From contig UQTV01000004.1 of NCBI GenBank assembly GCA_900544095.1, positions 124,001-188,000 of the forward strand: a stretch of 64,000 nt of DNA. Reading direction: 5' to 3'. The notes under the pieces are model-generated. The model searched no databases, was not told the origin of the DNA, and saw only the letters and a program-made list of their open reading frames with translations. The DNA is from an uncultured Collinsella sp. (GTDB lineage: Bacteria; Actinomycetota; Coriobacteriia; Coriobacteriales; Coriobacteriaceae). A program made the position numbers and the translations under genes. Positions 52,388 through 61,065 of the stretch are shown here, in pieces; the first letter of the stretch is position 1, and the number at the start of each line of letters is the position of its first letter.

Positions 52388-53137
52388 TTAGGAGCGGGCT
52401 GCCCCGTCGACGGGGAGGATGGCGCCCGTGACATAGGAGGACATGTCGCTCGCAAGGAAAACGAAGGCGTTGGCAACGTCCTCGGGCTCGCCCATGCGAC
52501 CGAGCGGAATAGTGGCGATGATGGGCTTGATGACCTCTTCGGGCAGGTTGGCGACCATATCGGTCTTGGTTACGCCTGGGGCAACGGCGTTGACGCGAAT
52601 GCCCATGGGGGCGAGCTCGCGAGAGAGCGACTGGACCATGCCGTTGACGGCAAACTTAGACGTGGGGTAGCCGACGCCAGAGGGCTGGCCGTACTTGGCG
52701 ACCATCGAGCTTGTGGTAGTGATGGTGCCGCCGTGGCCGGCCTCGGTCATGATCTTGGCGGCAGCCTGGTGACCGTTAAAGACGGCGACGACGTTGAGGT
52801 CCATAACTTTGGCGAACTCCTCGGCTGTATAGTCCAAAAGGGGTGAGCGCTGGGAGATTCCGGCGTTGTTGACGACCGTATCGAGACCGCCCATATCGGC
52901 TGCAGCCTGGGTAAAGGCCTCGGTCACGGCTTCGAGTGAGGTGAGGTCGCAGGAGCGACCCCAGACCTTGGCGTTGGGATAGATGGCTGTCAGCTTCTCA
53001 ACGGCCGCATCGGCGGTCTCCTGACGCGAGCCAAAGACGGTGACGGTGGCACCCTCCTCGATAAAGCGGCAGGCGATGGCATAGCCGATACCGCGCGTGC
53101 CTCCGGTGATGATTGCTTTCTTGCCCTCGAGCAACAT
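52388..53137 (-). CDS. Short-chain dehydrogenase/reductase (FabG-like)
   Basis: The 249-residue SDR has the NAD(P) site TGGTRGIGYA (residues about 12-21), NNAGIS, the catalytic Ser in TTTSSM and YPTSK. FabG homologues reduce 3-oxoacyl-ACP, but SDR specificity is not certain; no fatty acid synthesis gene is next to it. GGAGG precedes the ATG at 53137. It lies downstream of hom behind a terminator, so it is probably expressed separately. Confidence 0.88.
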   Translation of the reverse strand: MLLEGKKAIITGGTRGIGYAIACRFIEEGATVTVFGSRQETADAAVEKLTAIYPNAKVWGRSCDLTSLEAVTEAFTQAAADMGGLDTVVNNAGISQRSPLLDYTAEEFAKVMDLNVVAVFNGHQAAAKIMTEAGHGGTITTTSSMVAKYGQPSGVGYPTSKFAVNGMVQSLSRELAPMGIRVNAVAPGVTKTDMVANLPEEVIKPIIATIPLGRMGEPEDVANAFVFLASDMSSYVTGAILPVDGAARS

Positions 53138-53294
53138 GGTGCCTCCATTCTTCGGGGGTGGACGTACGCAGCACAGGATAGCGGCGGACAAAAGCAAACA
53201 TGCCTGCTTATCGGTGAGCGGTATCCCTGGTTGACACCGAACGGTCAAATTGTTCAAACGCGGATCGCGTCAATGCGCCCCGAGCGTGCAAATG

Positions 53295-53329
53295 AAAGGG
53301 CTCCCGTCCAAGACCAGACGGGAGCCCTT
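53295..53329 (-). terminator. Terminator of hom
   Basis: AAAGGGCTCCCGTC (53295-53308) pairs with GACGGGAGCCCTT (53317-53329) around an 8-base loop; the minus strand continues TCATTTGC. It separates hom from the SDR gene. Confidence 0.8.
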
Positions 53330-53360
53330 CGAGCAAATGCGTTGTGGGGTGTAAACCGAA

Positions 53361-54704
53361 CTAGTTGGCCATGACGCCTTCGGTCCAGGCCTCGACGTCC
53401 TCGATGCGCAGGACGTTGGCGACCTCGGCCACGCAGTCGACGCTGGCAAGCTCCGCGGCGGCAGCCTGGACGTCCTTCTCGAGTGCGCGGTGCGTCAGGA
53501 AGATGACCGAGCAGGCATCGCTGACACCCGACTTGCCGTCCTCGACTTGGTTGATGAGCGAGATCGAAATGTTGTGCTTGGCAAAGATGTCGACCGTCTC
53601 GGACAGGGCGCCCACGCGGTCGGCGACCTTCAGGCGCACATAGTACTTGGTCTGGAGCTCGTCCATGGGCTTAAAGGCGAGGTTGTGACCATAGGGCTCA
53701 ATCTCGGGCAGCGGAGCCACGCCCCGGCTGATCTGCTCGGAGAGCGACAGGATATCGCCCACGACGGCGCTCGCGGTGGGGAAGGAGCCTGCGCCGGCAC
53801 CGTAGAACATGGTCTCGCCCACGGCGTCGCCCACTACGTAAACAGCGTTCATGGCGCCGTTGACCTTGGCAAGCATGTGGTCGGCGGGGATCAGCGTGGG
53901 ATGCACGCGGACGTCGACGCCGGCGTCGGTGTTGCGGGCGATGCCGAGCAGCTTAATGGTGTAGCCGAGCTCGCGGGCCTGGGCGATGTCCTCGGCGCCG
54001 ATGGTGCGGATACCCTGCTGGTACACATCATCGGTGGTAACGCGGGTGCCAAAGCCGATGGAGGCGAGGATGGCCGTCTTGCTGGCGGCGTCGAAGCCGT
54101 CGACGTCGGCGGACGGGTCGGCCTCGGCATAGCCCTTGGCCTGCGCGTCGGCGAGCACGTCGGCGTAATCGGCGCCCTCGGCGTCCATGCGCGACAGGAT
54201 ATAGTTGGTGGTGCCGTTGAGGATGCCAGCGATGGTCAGGATCTTGTTGCCCACCAGGTCGTGCTCAAGCGTGCTCACGATGGGGATGCCGCCGCCGCAA
54301 CTGGCCTCGCACTTAATCTGCACGCCGCACGCACGCGCCTTCTCGGCAAGCGTCTCGACGTGACGGCCCAGCAGGGCCTTGTTGGCAGAGACGACGTGCT
54401 TGCCGTGCTCAAAGGCAGTGGTAAAGATCTCGGTTGCGGGATGCTCGCCGCCGATCAGCTCGACGACGATGTCGACGGCGGGGCCGGTGACGACGTCGTG
54501 CCAGTCACTCGTAAAGGCCTCGCGCTCAATGCCTGCCGACTCGGCCTGCTCCCAAGCAAGCGCGCAGGCGCGGGTCAGCTTAAGGTCGATGCCGTAGGCT
54601 GCCAGGTACTCATCGTGGTGGCTCTTGATCAGACGGGCCACGCCGCCGCCGACGGTTCCCAGACCGATCAGACCGACGTTCACGGTGCGCAGGGGTTCGC
54701 TCAT
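53361..54704 (-). CDS. hom: Homoserine dehydrogenase
   Basis: The 447-residue enzyme reduces aspartate semialdehyde to homoserine, the branch toward threonine and methionine. It has the NAD(P) site VGLIGLGTVGGGVARL, the central KCEASCGGGIPI and GILNGTTNYIL blocks, DPSADVDGFDA, and a C-terminal ACT domain (about 365-447), the usual feedback site for threonine. GGAG precedes the ATG at 54704. It is monocistronic. Confidence 0.96.
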   Translation of the reverse strand: MSEPLRTVNVGLIGLGTVGGGVARLIKSHHDEYLAAYGIDLKLTRACALAWEQAESAGIEREAFTSDWHDVVTGPAVDIVVELIGGEHPATEIFTTAFEHGKHVVSANKALLGRHVETLAEKARACGVQIKCEASCGGGIPIVSTLEHDLVGNKILTIAGILNGTTNYILSRMDAEGADYADVLADAQAKGYAEADPSADVDGFDAASKTAILASIGFGTRVTTDDVYQQGIRTIGAEDIAQARELGYTIKLLGIARNTDAGVDVRVHPTLIPADHMLAKVNGAMNAVYVVGDAVGETMFYGAGAGSFPTASAVVGDILSLSEQISRGVAPLPEIEPYGHNLAFKPMDELQTKYYVRLKVADRVGALSETVDIFAKHNISISLINQVEDGKSGVSDACSVIFLTHRALEKDVQAAAAELASVDCVAEVANVLRIEDVEAWTEGVMAN

Positions 54705-55198
54705 AGATAGCTCCTTCGTGCATCTCATGGATGGATTAACCGCTTAAAGGTTGAGTGCATTCTAGCGTGAACAGAGGGCGCGTGCTCGCCAGGCAACAGG
54801 AGTCGCACAAAACGGCACCCCCGAAACGCTGCGGAAACATTGGAAACATGCTCGCTACAAACGGAACTCCGTAACAAACTGTCAACGTTTGCACCATAAG
54901 GTTTGCCCTGTACCGCAAGACGGCCGCATCGCGGCTAGCGAAAAGGGGGACACCATGTTTATTAAGAGCGGGAACGCTTGTAACAGAATGGAAACATTAC
55001 TTTTACACAATAAAGTGGCATTACTGCATAAAAAAATAGAAATACGCAGAAATATGGATAAATGAACAAATCCAAAGAAAAGTTGAAATAATCGCCACTT
55101 TTCCTAACTAAAGCGTCTACTATTTTGCGAACGCCGAACACGGCGAAGGATGGCCTGTCGGGTAACCGAAACCCGACGAGATTTGAGAGGAGAGCCGC
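54705..55198 (+). other. AT-rich leader region of the liv operon
   Basis: The 494-base gap between hom and livJ is much more A/T-rich than its surroundings from about 54956 to 55135. It contains a 36-codon ORF with Leu codons (54955-55065), an AAAAGT/ACTTTT pair, and a perfect hairpin GTCGGGT/ACCCGAC (55157-55177) 22 bases before the livJ start. No classical terminator with a T-run is visible. The low GC suggests the promoter and an untranslated leader. Confidence 0.45.
54955..55065 (+). CDS. Possible leucine-rich leader peptide of the liv operon
   Basis: The 36-residue frame MFIKSGNACNRMETLLLHNK... has AAAAGGGGGA 5 bases before its ATG. Its middle holds three Leu codons in a row (TTA CTT TTA) and, soon after, GTG GCA TTA CTG. 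In a high-GC genome the rare TTA codon appears three times. It precedes a branched-chain amino acid transporter, as attenuation leader peptides do. The codon bias could also simply reflect the AT-rich region. Confidence 0.35.
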   Translation: MFIKSGNACNRMETLLLHNKVALLHKKIEIRRNMDK

Positions 55199-56386
55199 AT
55201 GTCGAGCCTCACCGGTAAGTCATTGAACCCTGTTATGAATCGCAGGAGCGTTATCGCGAGCGCAGCAGGTCTGGGGGCGATGTCCATTCTAGCTGGCTGC
55301 TCCTCCAACGGCGGCGACAGCGGTTCCGCTTCGGGCGACGCTTCGTTTAAGATCGGTACCATCGGCCCGCTGACCGGCGCCAACGCGTCCTACGGCAAGT
55401 CCGTTACCCAGGGCGTCGAGCTTGGCTGCAAGGATTTCTCGACCAAGGAGCTGCCGCTTGCCAGCAAGGCCGAGGACGACCAGGCCGACGGCGAGAAGGC
55501 CGTCAACGCCTTTAACACCCTGCTCGACTGGGGCATGCAGGCCCTCGTCGGCCCGACCACTACGGGTGCGTCGGTTGCCGTTGCCGCCGAGTGCGGTAAC
55601 GACCCCAAGACGTTCATGATCACCCCGTCCGCGTCCTCCGAGGACGTCACCGACGGCAAGGATTGCGTCTTCCAGGTTTGCTTCACCGACCCCAACCAGG
55701 GTGTCAACGCTGCCAAGTTCCTGGCGCAGAAGTATGCGGACGAGAAGTTCGTGCTGTTCTATAACTCCGGCGACGCCTATTCTTCGGGCATCGCAGATTC
55801 CTTTAAGGCCCAAGCCGCTGAGTCCAAGCTCGAGATTGTTGACGAGGAGACCTTTAAGGACGACTCCGCCACGAGCTTTACCAACCAGCTGACCAAGGCC
55901 AAGCAGGCCGGCGCCACCATGATCTTTGCGCCGATCTACTACACGCCGGCGTCCGTCCTGCTCAAGAACGCCAAGGACATGGGCTACGACGTCAAGATGA
56001 TGGGCTGCGACGGTATGGACGGCATCCTGGGCGTTGAGGGCTTCGATACCTCTCTTGCTGAGGGTCTGCTGCTCATGACCCCGTTCTCCGCCGACGACGA
56101 GAAGAACGCCGACTTCGTTAACGCTTACAAGGATAAGTACGGCGATACTCCCGACCAGTTTGCCGCCGACGCCTACGACGGCGTGCACGCGGTGGCTGAG
56201 GCCGTCAAGGAGGCCGGTCTTGGTGTCGATGCCGATCCGACCGAGGTCGCCGAGAAGCTGTCCAAGGCTATGCTCAAGATTACCGTTGACGGTCTGACCG
56301 GCAAGCTCACCTGGAACGATAAGGGCCAGGTCCAGAAGGAGCCCACGGCGTACGTCATCACCGACGGCAAGTACGTACAGGCCTAA
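55199..56386 (+). CDS. livJ: Branched-chain amino acid ABC transporter, substrate-binding lipoprotein
   Basis: The 395-residue protein has a lipoprotein signal peptide (SVIASAAGLGAMSILAGC, lipobox LAGC near residue 37) and a periplasmic-type binding domain of the leucine/isoleucine/valine family (KIGTIGPLTGANASYGKS, ALVGPTTTGASVAVA, FYNSGDAYSSGIADSF). It is tethered to the outer face of the membrane. AGGAGAG precedes the ATG. A terminator-like hairpin after it should make its expression higher than that of livHMGF. Confidence 0.93.
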   Translation: MSSLTGKSLNPVMNRRSVIASAAGLGAMSILAGCSSNGGDSGSASGDASFKIGTIGPLTGANASYGKSVTQGVELGCKDFSTKELPLASKAEDDQADGEKAVNAFNTLLDWGMQALVGPTTTGASVAVAAECGNDPKTFMITPSASSEDVTDGKDCVFQVCFTDPNQGVNAAKFLAQKYADEKFVLFYNSGDAYSSGIADSFKAQAAESKLEIVDEETFKDDSATSFTNQLTKAKQAGATMIFAPIYYTPASVLLKNAKDMGYDVKMMGCDGMDGILGVEGFDTSLAEGLLLMTPFSADDEKNADFVNAYKDKYGDTPDQFAADAYDGVHAVAEAVKEAGLGVDADPTEVAEKLSKAMLKITVDGLTGKLTWNDKGQVQKEPTAYVITDGKYVQA

Positions 56387-56418
56387 TTGGCCGCCTTACA
56401 TAGAGCGGTTTTGATCCC

Positions 56419-56448
56419 AAGCAGGGGAGGTTTTGGCCTTCCCTGCTT
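56419..56448 (+). terminator. Partial terminator between livJ and livH
   Basis: AAGCAGGGGAGG (56419-56430) pairs with CCTTCCCTGCTT (56437-56448) with one G-U pair. There is no good T-run, so it probably limits read-through and protects the livJ mRNA end. A second small repeat, AGGGAC/GTCCCT, lies at 56460-56479. Confidence 0.55.
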
Positions 56449-56525
56449 GCTTGGTATCTAGGGACAGTGTAACGTCCCTGTTTCATACATTAACTGGAAA
56501 CCTATTCGAAAGGGGGATGTGGAAC

Positions 56526-57407
56526 ATGACGGTCTTTATCCAATACCTGGTCAACGGCCTGTCCATGGGCAGCGTCTACGCCATCATCGCGTTGGGCTAC
56601 ACCATGGTCTACGGTATCGCCAAGATGCTGAACTTCGCTCACGGCGATGTCATCATGGTCGGTGCCTATGTCTCGTTCTGCGCCACGTCGTATCTCGGCC
56701 TCCCGGGCTGGGCATCTGTAGTTCTCTCTTGTGTGGTCTGCACGGTTCTCGGTGTTCTCATTGAGGGTCTGGCCTATAAGCCGCTGCGCCAAGCAGGACC
56801 GCTGGCCGTTCTGATCACGGCCATCGGCGTGTCTTACTTCCTGCAGAACGCCGCGCAGCTTCTGTGGGGCGCCACGCCCAAGAACTTCACTTCGCTCGTC
56901 ACCTTCCAGGTGCCGGAGTTCTTGGCCAAGTTCAATGTAAGCGCCGTTTCGCTCGTCACCATCGTCGCCTGCCTGGTTATCATGGCCGGTCTGATGTTCT
57001 TTACAGGTAAGACCAAGATGGGCAAGGCCATGCGCGCCGTGTCCGAGGACAAGGCCGCCGCTCAGCTCATGGGCATCAACGTCAACCGCACCATCTCGAT
57101 GACGTTTGCCATCGGCTCTGCCCTTGCTGCCATCGCCGGCGTGCTGCTGTGCTCCTACTCGCCGGTGTTGCAGCCCACCACGGGTGCCATGCCTGGTATC
57201 AAGGCTTTCGACGCTGCCGTCTTCGGCGGCATCGGCTCCATTCCCGGTGCCTTTGTTGGCGGTATTCTTATCGGCATCATCGAGGCGATGGCACAGGCTT
57301 ACATTTCCACGAGCCTTGCCAACTCCATCGTCTTTGGTGTTCTGATCATCGTCCTGCTCGTCAAGCCTGCCGGCCTCTTGGGCAAGTACGTCCCCGAGAA
57401 GGTGTAG
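56526..57407 (+). CDS. livH: Branched-chain amino acid ABC transporter permease LivH
   Basis: The 293-residue permease has the LivH pattern (LVNGLSMGSVYAIIALGYTM, MLNFAHGDVIMVGAY, FGGIGSIPGAFVGGILIG). The EAA-type loop MRAVSEDKAAAQLMGINVN contacts the ATPases. I chose the ATG at 56526, 8 bases after AAAGGGGGA. It forms the membrane channel with LivM. Confidence 0.93.
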   Translation: MTVFIQYLVNGLSMGSVYAIIALGYTMVYGIAKMLNFAHGDVIMVGAYVSFCATSYLGLPGWASVVLSCVVCTVLGVLIEGLAYKPLRQAGPLAVLITAIGVSYFLQNAAQLLWGATPKNFTSLVTFQVPEFLAKFNVSAVSLVTIVACLVIMAGLMFFTGKTKMGKAMRAVSEDKAAAQLMGINVNRTISMTFAIGSALAAIAGVLLCSYSPVLQPTTGAMPGIKAFDAAVFGGIGSIPGAFVGGILIGIIEAMAQAYISTSLANSIVFGVLIIVLLVKPAGLLGKYVPEKV

Positions 57408-57416
57408 GTGAGCGTT

Positions 57417-58496
57417 ATGAAGTTTCTTAAAGACAAGCAGACGCGTCACGACTTTGTTACGTACGCCATGTGCCTTGTGGCGTTCGCCATCGTGTTCTTT
57501 ATGCAGTCTAACCACATGATTCCGCGCATGATTGCCGGTCAGCTGGTCCCCATTACGGCCTATATCGTCATGGCCATTTCCCTCAACCTCGTCGTCGGTA
57601 TCGCGGGCGACTTGTCGCTGGGCCACGCGGGCTTTATGAGCGTCGGCGCCTATACGGGCATCGTCACCGCCGTCGCGCTGGAGAGCGCCGTTCCCTCCGA
57701 TCCGGTGCGCCTTATCATCAGTATCGTGGTCGGCGCCATCGCTGCCGCCATTCTGGGCTTCTTGATTGGCATCCCGGTCCTTCGTCTGAGCGGCGATTAC
57801 CTGGCTATCGTGACGCTGGCCTTTGGCGAGATCATCAAAGAGATCGTCACCTGCCTCATTGTGGGTGTCGACTCCCGCGGCCTGCACGTGATCTTTAACA
57901 TCACGGGCAACTCTACGATCGACGACCTGCACCTGCTCGAGGACGGCACCGCCATCATCAAGGGCGCCCAGGGTGCCTCGGGCGTGTCGACGTACTCGAC
58001 CTTCCTCGCCGGTGCCATCCTGGTTATGGTCGCGCTCGTGATTGTACTCAACCTGGTTCGCAGCCGTACCGGCCGTGCCATTATTGCCGTGCGCGATAAC
58101 AAGATCGCTGCCGAGTCCGTGGGCATCTCCGTCACCCAGTACCGCATGATCGCCTTCGTGGTTTCCGCCGCCCTCGCCGGTGCTGCCGGAGCTTTGTTCG
58201 GCGGTAACTTCTCGCAGCTTTCCGCTACTAAGTTCGACTTCAACACGTCGATCCTCATTCTGGTGTTCGTGGTTCTGGGCGGCCTGGGCAACATGCGCGG
58301 TTCCGTTATCGCCGCGGCGCTGCTCACGGTGCTCCCCGAGTTGCTCCGTCAGTTCTCGGACTACCGCATGCTCATCTACGCCATCGTGTTGATCCTGGTC
58401 ATGGTCTTTACTAACAACCCACAGCTCAAGGCATTCTTCGCACGCATTAAGGACCGCTTTGCTTCCAAGAAGGAGGTGGCAGCCGATGCCCAGTAA
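57417..58496 (+). CDS. livM: Branched-chain amino acid ABC transporter permease LivM
   Basis: The ~359-residue permease has about ten helices, SLNLVVGIAGDLSLGHAGFM, AVRDNKIAAESVGISVTQYR (the ATPase-contact loop) and FVVLGGLGNMRGSVIAAALL, all LivM features. The ATG at 57417 follows AGGTGA; a GTG at 57408 is possible. It overlaps livG by 11 bases. Confidence 0.93.
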   Translation: MKFLKDKQTRHDFVTYAMCLVAFAIVFFMQSNHMIPRMIAGQLVPITAYIVMAISLNLVVGIAGDLSLGHAGFMSVGAYTGIVTAVALESAVPSDPVRLIISIVVGAIAAAILGFLIGIPVLRLSGDYLAIVTLAFGEIIKEIVTCLIVGVDSRGLHVIFNITGNSTIDDLHLLEDGTAIIKGAQGASGVSTYSTFLAGAILVMVALVIVLNLVRSRTGRAIIAVRDNKIAAESVGISVTQYRMIAFVVSAALAGAAGALFGGNFSQLSATKFDFNTSILILVFVVLGGLGNMRGSVIAAALLTVLPELLRQFSDYRMLIYAIVLILVMVFTNNPQLKAFFARIKDRFASKKEVAADAQ

Positions 58497-59346
58497 GTTT
58501 GAGTTCAACAAGGGCAAGATGGTCCCGTATCCTTCTGGCGCTATCGTTCCCGACCGCGACCTGGGTCAGCGCCCGGCGCTCGAGTGCATCCACTTGGGCA
58601 TTGAGTTTGGCGGCCTTAAGGCAGTAGACGACTTTAGCCTGACCATCGGCAAGACCGAGATCGCCGGTCTCATCGGCCCCAACGGCGCTGGCAAGACCAC
58701 GGTCTTCAACCTGCTCACCAAGGTGTACCAGCCCACGCACGGCACCATCCTGCTCGACGGTGAGGACACCTCGGGCAAGTCGGTCTACCAGGTCAACCGC
58801 ATGGGTATTGCCCGTACGTTCCAGAACATTCGCCTGTTCAACACCATGACGGTGGAGGACAACGTTAAGGTCGGCCTGCACAACCAGGAGCGCTACTCCG
58901 GCTTTGAGGGCGTTCTGCGCCTGCCGACGTATTGGAAGCACGAGAAGGCCGCCCACGAGCGCGCCATGGAGCTGCTGTCCATTTTTGACATGGAGCACCT
59001 GGCAAATGAGCAGGCCGGATCGCTGCCTTACGGCGCCCAGCGTCGTCTGGAAATCGTCCGCGCGCTTGCCACCAACCCCAAGCTACTGCTGCTCGACGAG
59101 CCTGCCGCCGGAATGAACCCGTCCGAGACCGCAGAACTCATGGCGAACATCGTCAAGATTCGCGACACCTTCGGCATCGCCATCATGCTTATCGAGCATG
59201 ATATGTCGCTCGTTATGAACATCTGCGAGGGCATCTGCGTGCTCAACTTTGGTAAGGTCATCGCCAAGGGTACGGCCGAGGAGATCCAGAACAACGACGC
59301 TGTTATCGAGGCATATCTGGGCAAGCAGGATAAGGGGGAGAACTAA
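58486..59346 (+). CDS. livG: Branched-chain amino acid ABC transporter ATPase LivG
   Basis: The 286-residue ATPase has Walker A GPNGAGKTT, the LivG-specific GIARTFQNIRLFNTMTVEDN, the signature LPYGAQRRLEIVRAL and Walker B LLLLDEPAAGMNP. It has a ~30-residue N-terminal extension before the domain. AAGGAGGTG lies 9 bases before the ATG at 58486, inside livM. It powers transport together with LivF. Confidence 0.93.
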   Translation: MPSKFEFNKGKMVPYPSGAIVPDRDLGQRPALECIHLGIEFGGLKAVDDFSLTIGKTEIAGLIGPNGAGKTTVFNLLTKVYQPTHGTILLDGEDTSGKSVYQVNRMGIARTFQNIRLFNTMTVEDNVKVGLHNQERYSGFEGVLRLPTYWKHEKAAHERAMELLSIFDMEHLANEQAGSLPYGAQRRLEIVRALATNPKLLLLDEPAAGMNPSETAELMANIVKIRDTFGIAIMLIEHDMSLVMNICEGICVLNFGKVIAKGTAEEIQNNDAVIEAYLGKQDKGEN

Positions 59347-60060
59347 ATGGCAGAGCCGATGCTTTCCGTCTACAACATCAACGTCTGGTACGGCGCCATC
59401 CACGCCATTAAGGACATCTCCTTTAACGTCAACGAGGGTGAGATCGTGGCCCTGATTGGCGCCAACGGTGCCGGCAAGTCCACGACGCTCAAGACCGTCT
59501 CGGGCCTGCTGCGCTCTAAGACCGGCTCCATCAAGTTTATGGGCGAGGACATTACCCATACGCCCGCCGACAAGCTGGTTGGTAAGGGCCTGGCTCAGGT
59601 GCCCGAGGGTCGTCGTGCCTTTTTGCAGATGACGGTCGAGGAGAACCTGGAAATGGGTGCCTATACGCAGCCCAAGTCAACGGTGGCTCCGGGCCTCGAG
59701 CGCGTCTACGAGCAGTTCCCGCGCCTGAAGGAGCGTCGTCGCCAGGTCGCCGGTACCCTTTCGGGCGGCGAGCAGCAGATGCTCGTTATGGGCCGCGCCC
59801 TTATGAGTAACCCTAAGCTGCTCATGCTCGACGAACCCTCCATGGGTCTGGCGCCGATTCTGATCGAACAGATCTTCCAAATTGTCGAGGACCTGCACAA
59901 GGCCGGCACCACGGTGCTCCTGGTCGAGCAAAACGCACAGATGGCTCTTTCCATCGCCACACGCGGCTACGTGCTCGAGACCGGCAAGATCACCATGACC
60001 GGCACCGGCCAAGAACTGCTGCACGACGATAACGTGCGTAAAGCTTACCTGGGCGGCTAG
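59347..60060 (+). CDS. livF: Branched-chain amino acid ABC transporter ATPase LivF
   Basis: The 237-residue ATPase has Walker A GANGAGKST, VPEGRRAFLQMTVEENLEMG, signature TLSGGEQQMLVMGRAL and Walker B LLMLDEPSMGLAP. It ends the livJHMGF operon. Its stop is followed within 4 bases by the second copy of the structured RNA-like element, which may form the operon's 3' end. Confidence 0.94.
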   Translation: MAEPMLSVYNINVWYGAIHAIKDISFNVNEGEIVALIGANGAGKSTTLKTVSGLLRSKTGSIKFMGEDITHTPADKLVGKGLAQVPEGRRAFLQMTVEENLEMGAYTQPKSTVAPGLERVYEQFPRLKERRRQVAGTLSGGEQQMLVMGRALMSNPKLLMLDEPSMGLAPILIEQIFQIVEDLHKAGTTVLLVEQNAQMALSIATRGYVLETGKITMTGTGQELLHDDNVRKAYLGG

Positions 60061-60063
60061 ATA

Positions 60064-60230
60064 GTTACGGCGTTTTGCCAAACGCCGTAACCAGCCGACG
60101 CTGCAAGCCCGCCAGAGCGGCAATCTGCCTTTCAACTTCGGCGGCATGACCAGAAGGTCAATGCTGCCTTGTTTCAAGGCACCTTGCTCGCTCTGGCGGG
60201 CTTTCGCTGTCGTTGCCAAAACATCGGCGT
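60064..60230 (+). ncRNA. Structured RNA-like element, copy 2
   Basis: Helix A is identical to that of copy 1 (GTTACGGCGTTT 60064-60075 with AAACGCCGTAAC 60080-60091). Helix B pairs 60105-60119 with 60189-60203, 15 perfect pairs of a sequence unlike copy 1. Helix C pairs GGCGGCAT (60140-60147) with ATGCTGCC (60161-60168) around the conserved GACC-AGAA-GGTC and an unpaired A. The unpaired blocks CCGACGCTGC, CAATCTG, TTCAACTTC and CACCTTGC match copy 1. It starts 3 bases after the livF stop codon. Function unknown. Confidence 0.55.
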
Positions 60231-60261
60231 TGTGGCAGATGCCAACGACTACCCCCTTTAT

Positions 60262-60326
60262 GTTGCGATGGAATAGGGACTAAATGGGAGCCTCAGAGGC
60301 CAAAACAGTCCCTATTCCACCGCAAC
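60262..60326. repeat. Long intergenic hairpin with GGAATAGGGACT arms
   Basis: The arm at 60262-60281 (from GTTGCG through GGAATAGGGACT) pairs with 60307-60326, 19 of 20 positions, around 25 bases including GCCTCAGAGGC. It lies between the RNA-like element and cutC. There is no T-run. The AGGGAC word recurs in other hairpins of the window. The rest of the 324-base gap shows no gene. Confidence 0.6.
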
Positions 60327-60384
60327 TTCATGGGGGCGTGCGACAATGCCCATCGGAAAACGTTTGCCATCTGGGGGTCTATCT

Positions 60385-61062
60385 ATGCTGTACGAGTTTT
60401 GTGCCGAGAACTTTGAGCGGGTGCCGGCGGCTATCGATGCCGGTGCAAAGCGCATCGAGCTGTGCGACAACCTTGCCGTCGGTGGCACTACGCCCTCGGC
60501 TGGTGTTATCAGCGCTACGGTCAGCTATGCTCACGAGCATGACGCACGAGCGATGTGCATGATTCGCCCGCGTGGCGGTGACTTTCACTACAACCAGGAC
60601 GAGCTGCGCATGATGGAGATGGACTTGGGTCTTGCCGTGAGCGCCGGCGCCGATGGCTTGGTCTTTGGCTGCTGCAAGCCTTGTGCCGGCGGCTGGGCGC
60701 TCGACGAGCTTACGTTGGGCGCCCTCGTGATGGCCGCGGGCTGCGCGACCGAGGAGTGCAAGCGCGAGTCCCTTGACATCACCTTCCACATGGCGTTTGA
60801 CCAGCTCTCGCCCGAGGCTCAGCTCGATGCCGTCGACACACTCGCCGACTGCGGCATCACGCGTATCCTGACGCATGGTGGTGCTGCCGGAACGCCGATC
60901 GAGGACAATCTGGAGCACCTATCGCGTCTTGTCGAGTATGCGGGCGACCGCCTGACCATCCTTCCCGGCGGCGGCATTTCCACGGCCAACCGCGATACCG
61001 TGGCGGCGGCATTGGGCGTCTCCGAGCTCCATGGCACCAAGATCGTGCCGCTGGAGGCGTAA
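60385..61062 (+). CDS. cutC: CutC-family protein
   Basis: The 225-residue TIM-barrel protein has the CutC pattern (ELCDNLAVGGTTPSAGVI, IRPRGGDFHYNQDEL, GADGLVFGCC, TFHMAFDQ, RILTHGGAAGTPIEDN, ILPGGGIS). CutC was linked to copper homeostasis, but the biochemical activity is unsettled. GGGGG lies just before the ATG at 60385. It is followed after 3 bases by a HIT-like gene, so both are co-transcribed. Confidence 0.92.
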   Translation: MLYEFCAENFERVPAAIDAGAKRIELCDNLAVGGTTPSAGVISATVSYAHEHDARAMCMIRPRGGDFHYNQDELRMMEMDLGLAVSAGADGLVFGCCKPCAGGWALDELTLGALVMAAGCATEECKRESLDITFHMAFDQLSPEAQLDAVDTLADCGITRILTHGGAAGTPIEDNLEHLSRLVEYAGDRLTILPGGGISTANRDTVAAALGVSELHGTKIVPLEA

Positions 61063-61065
61063 CCC

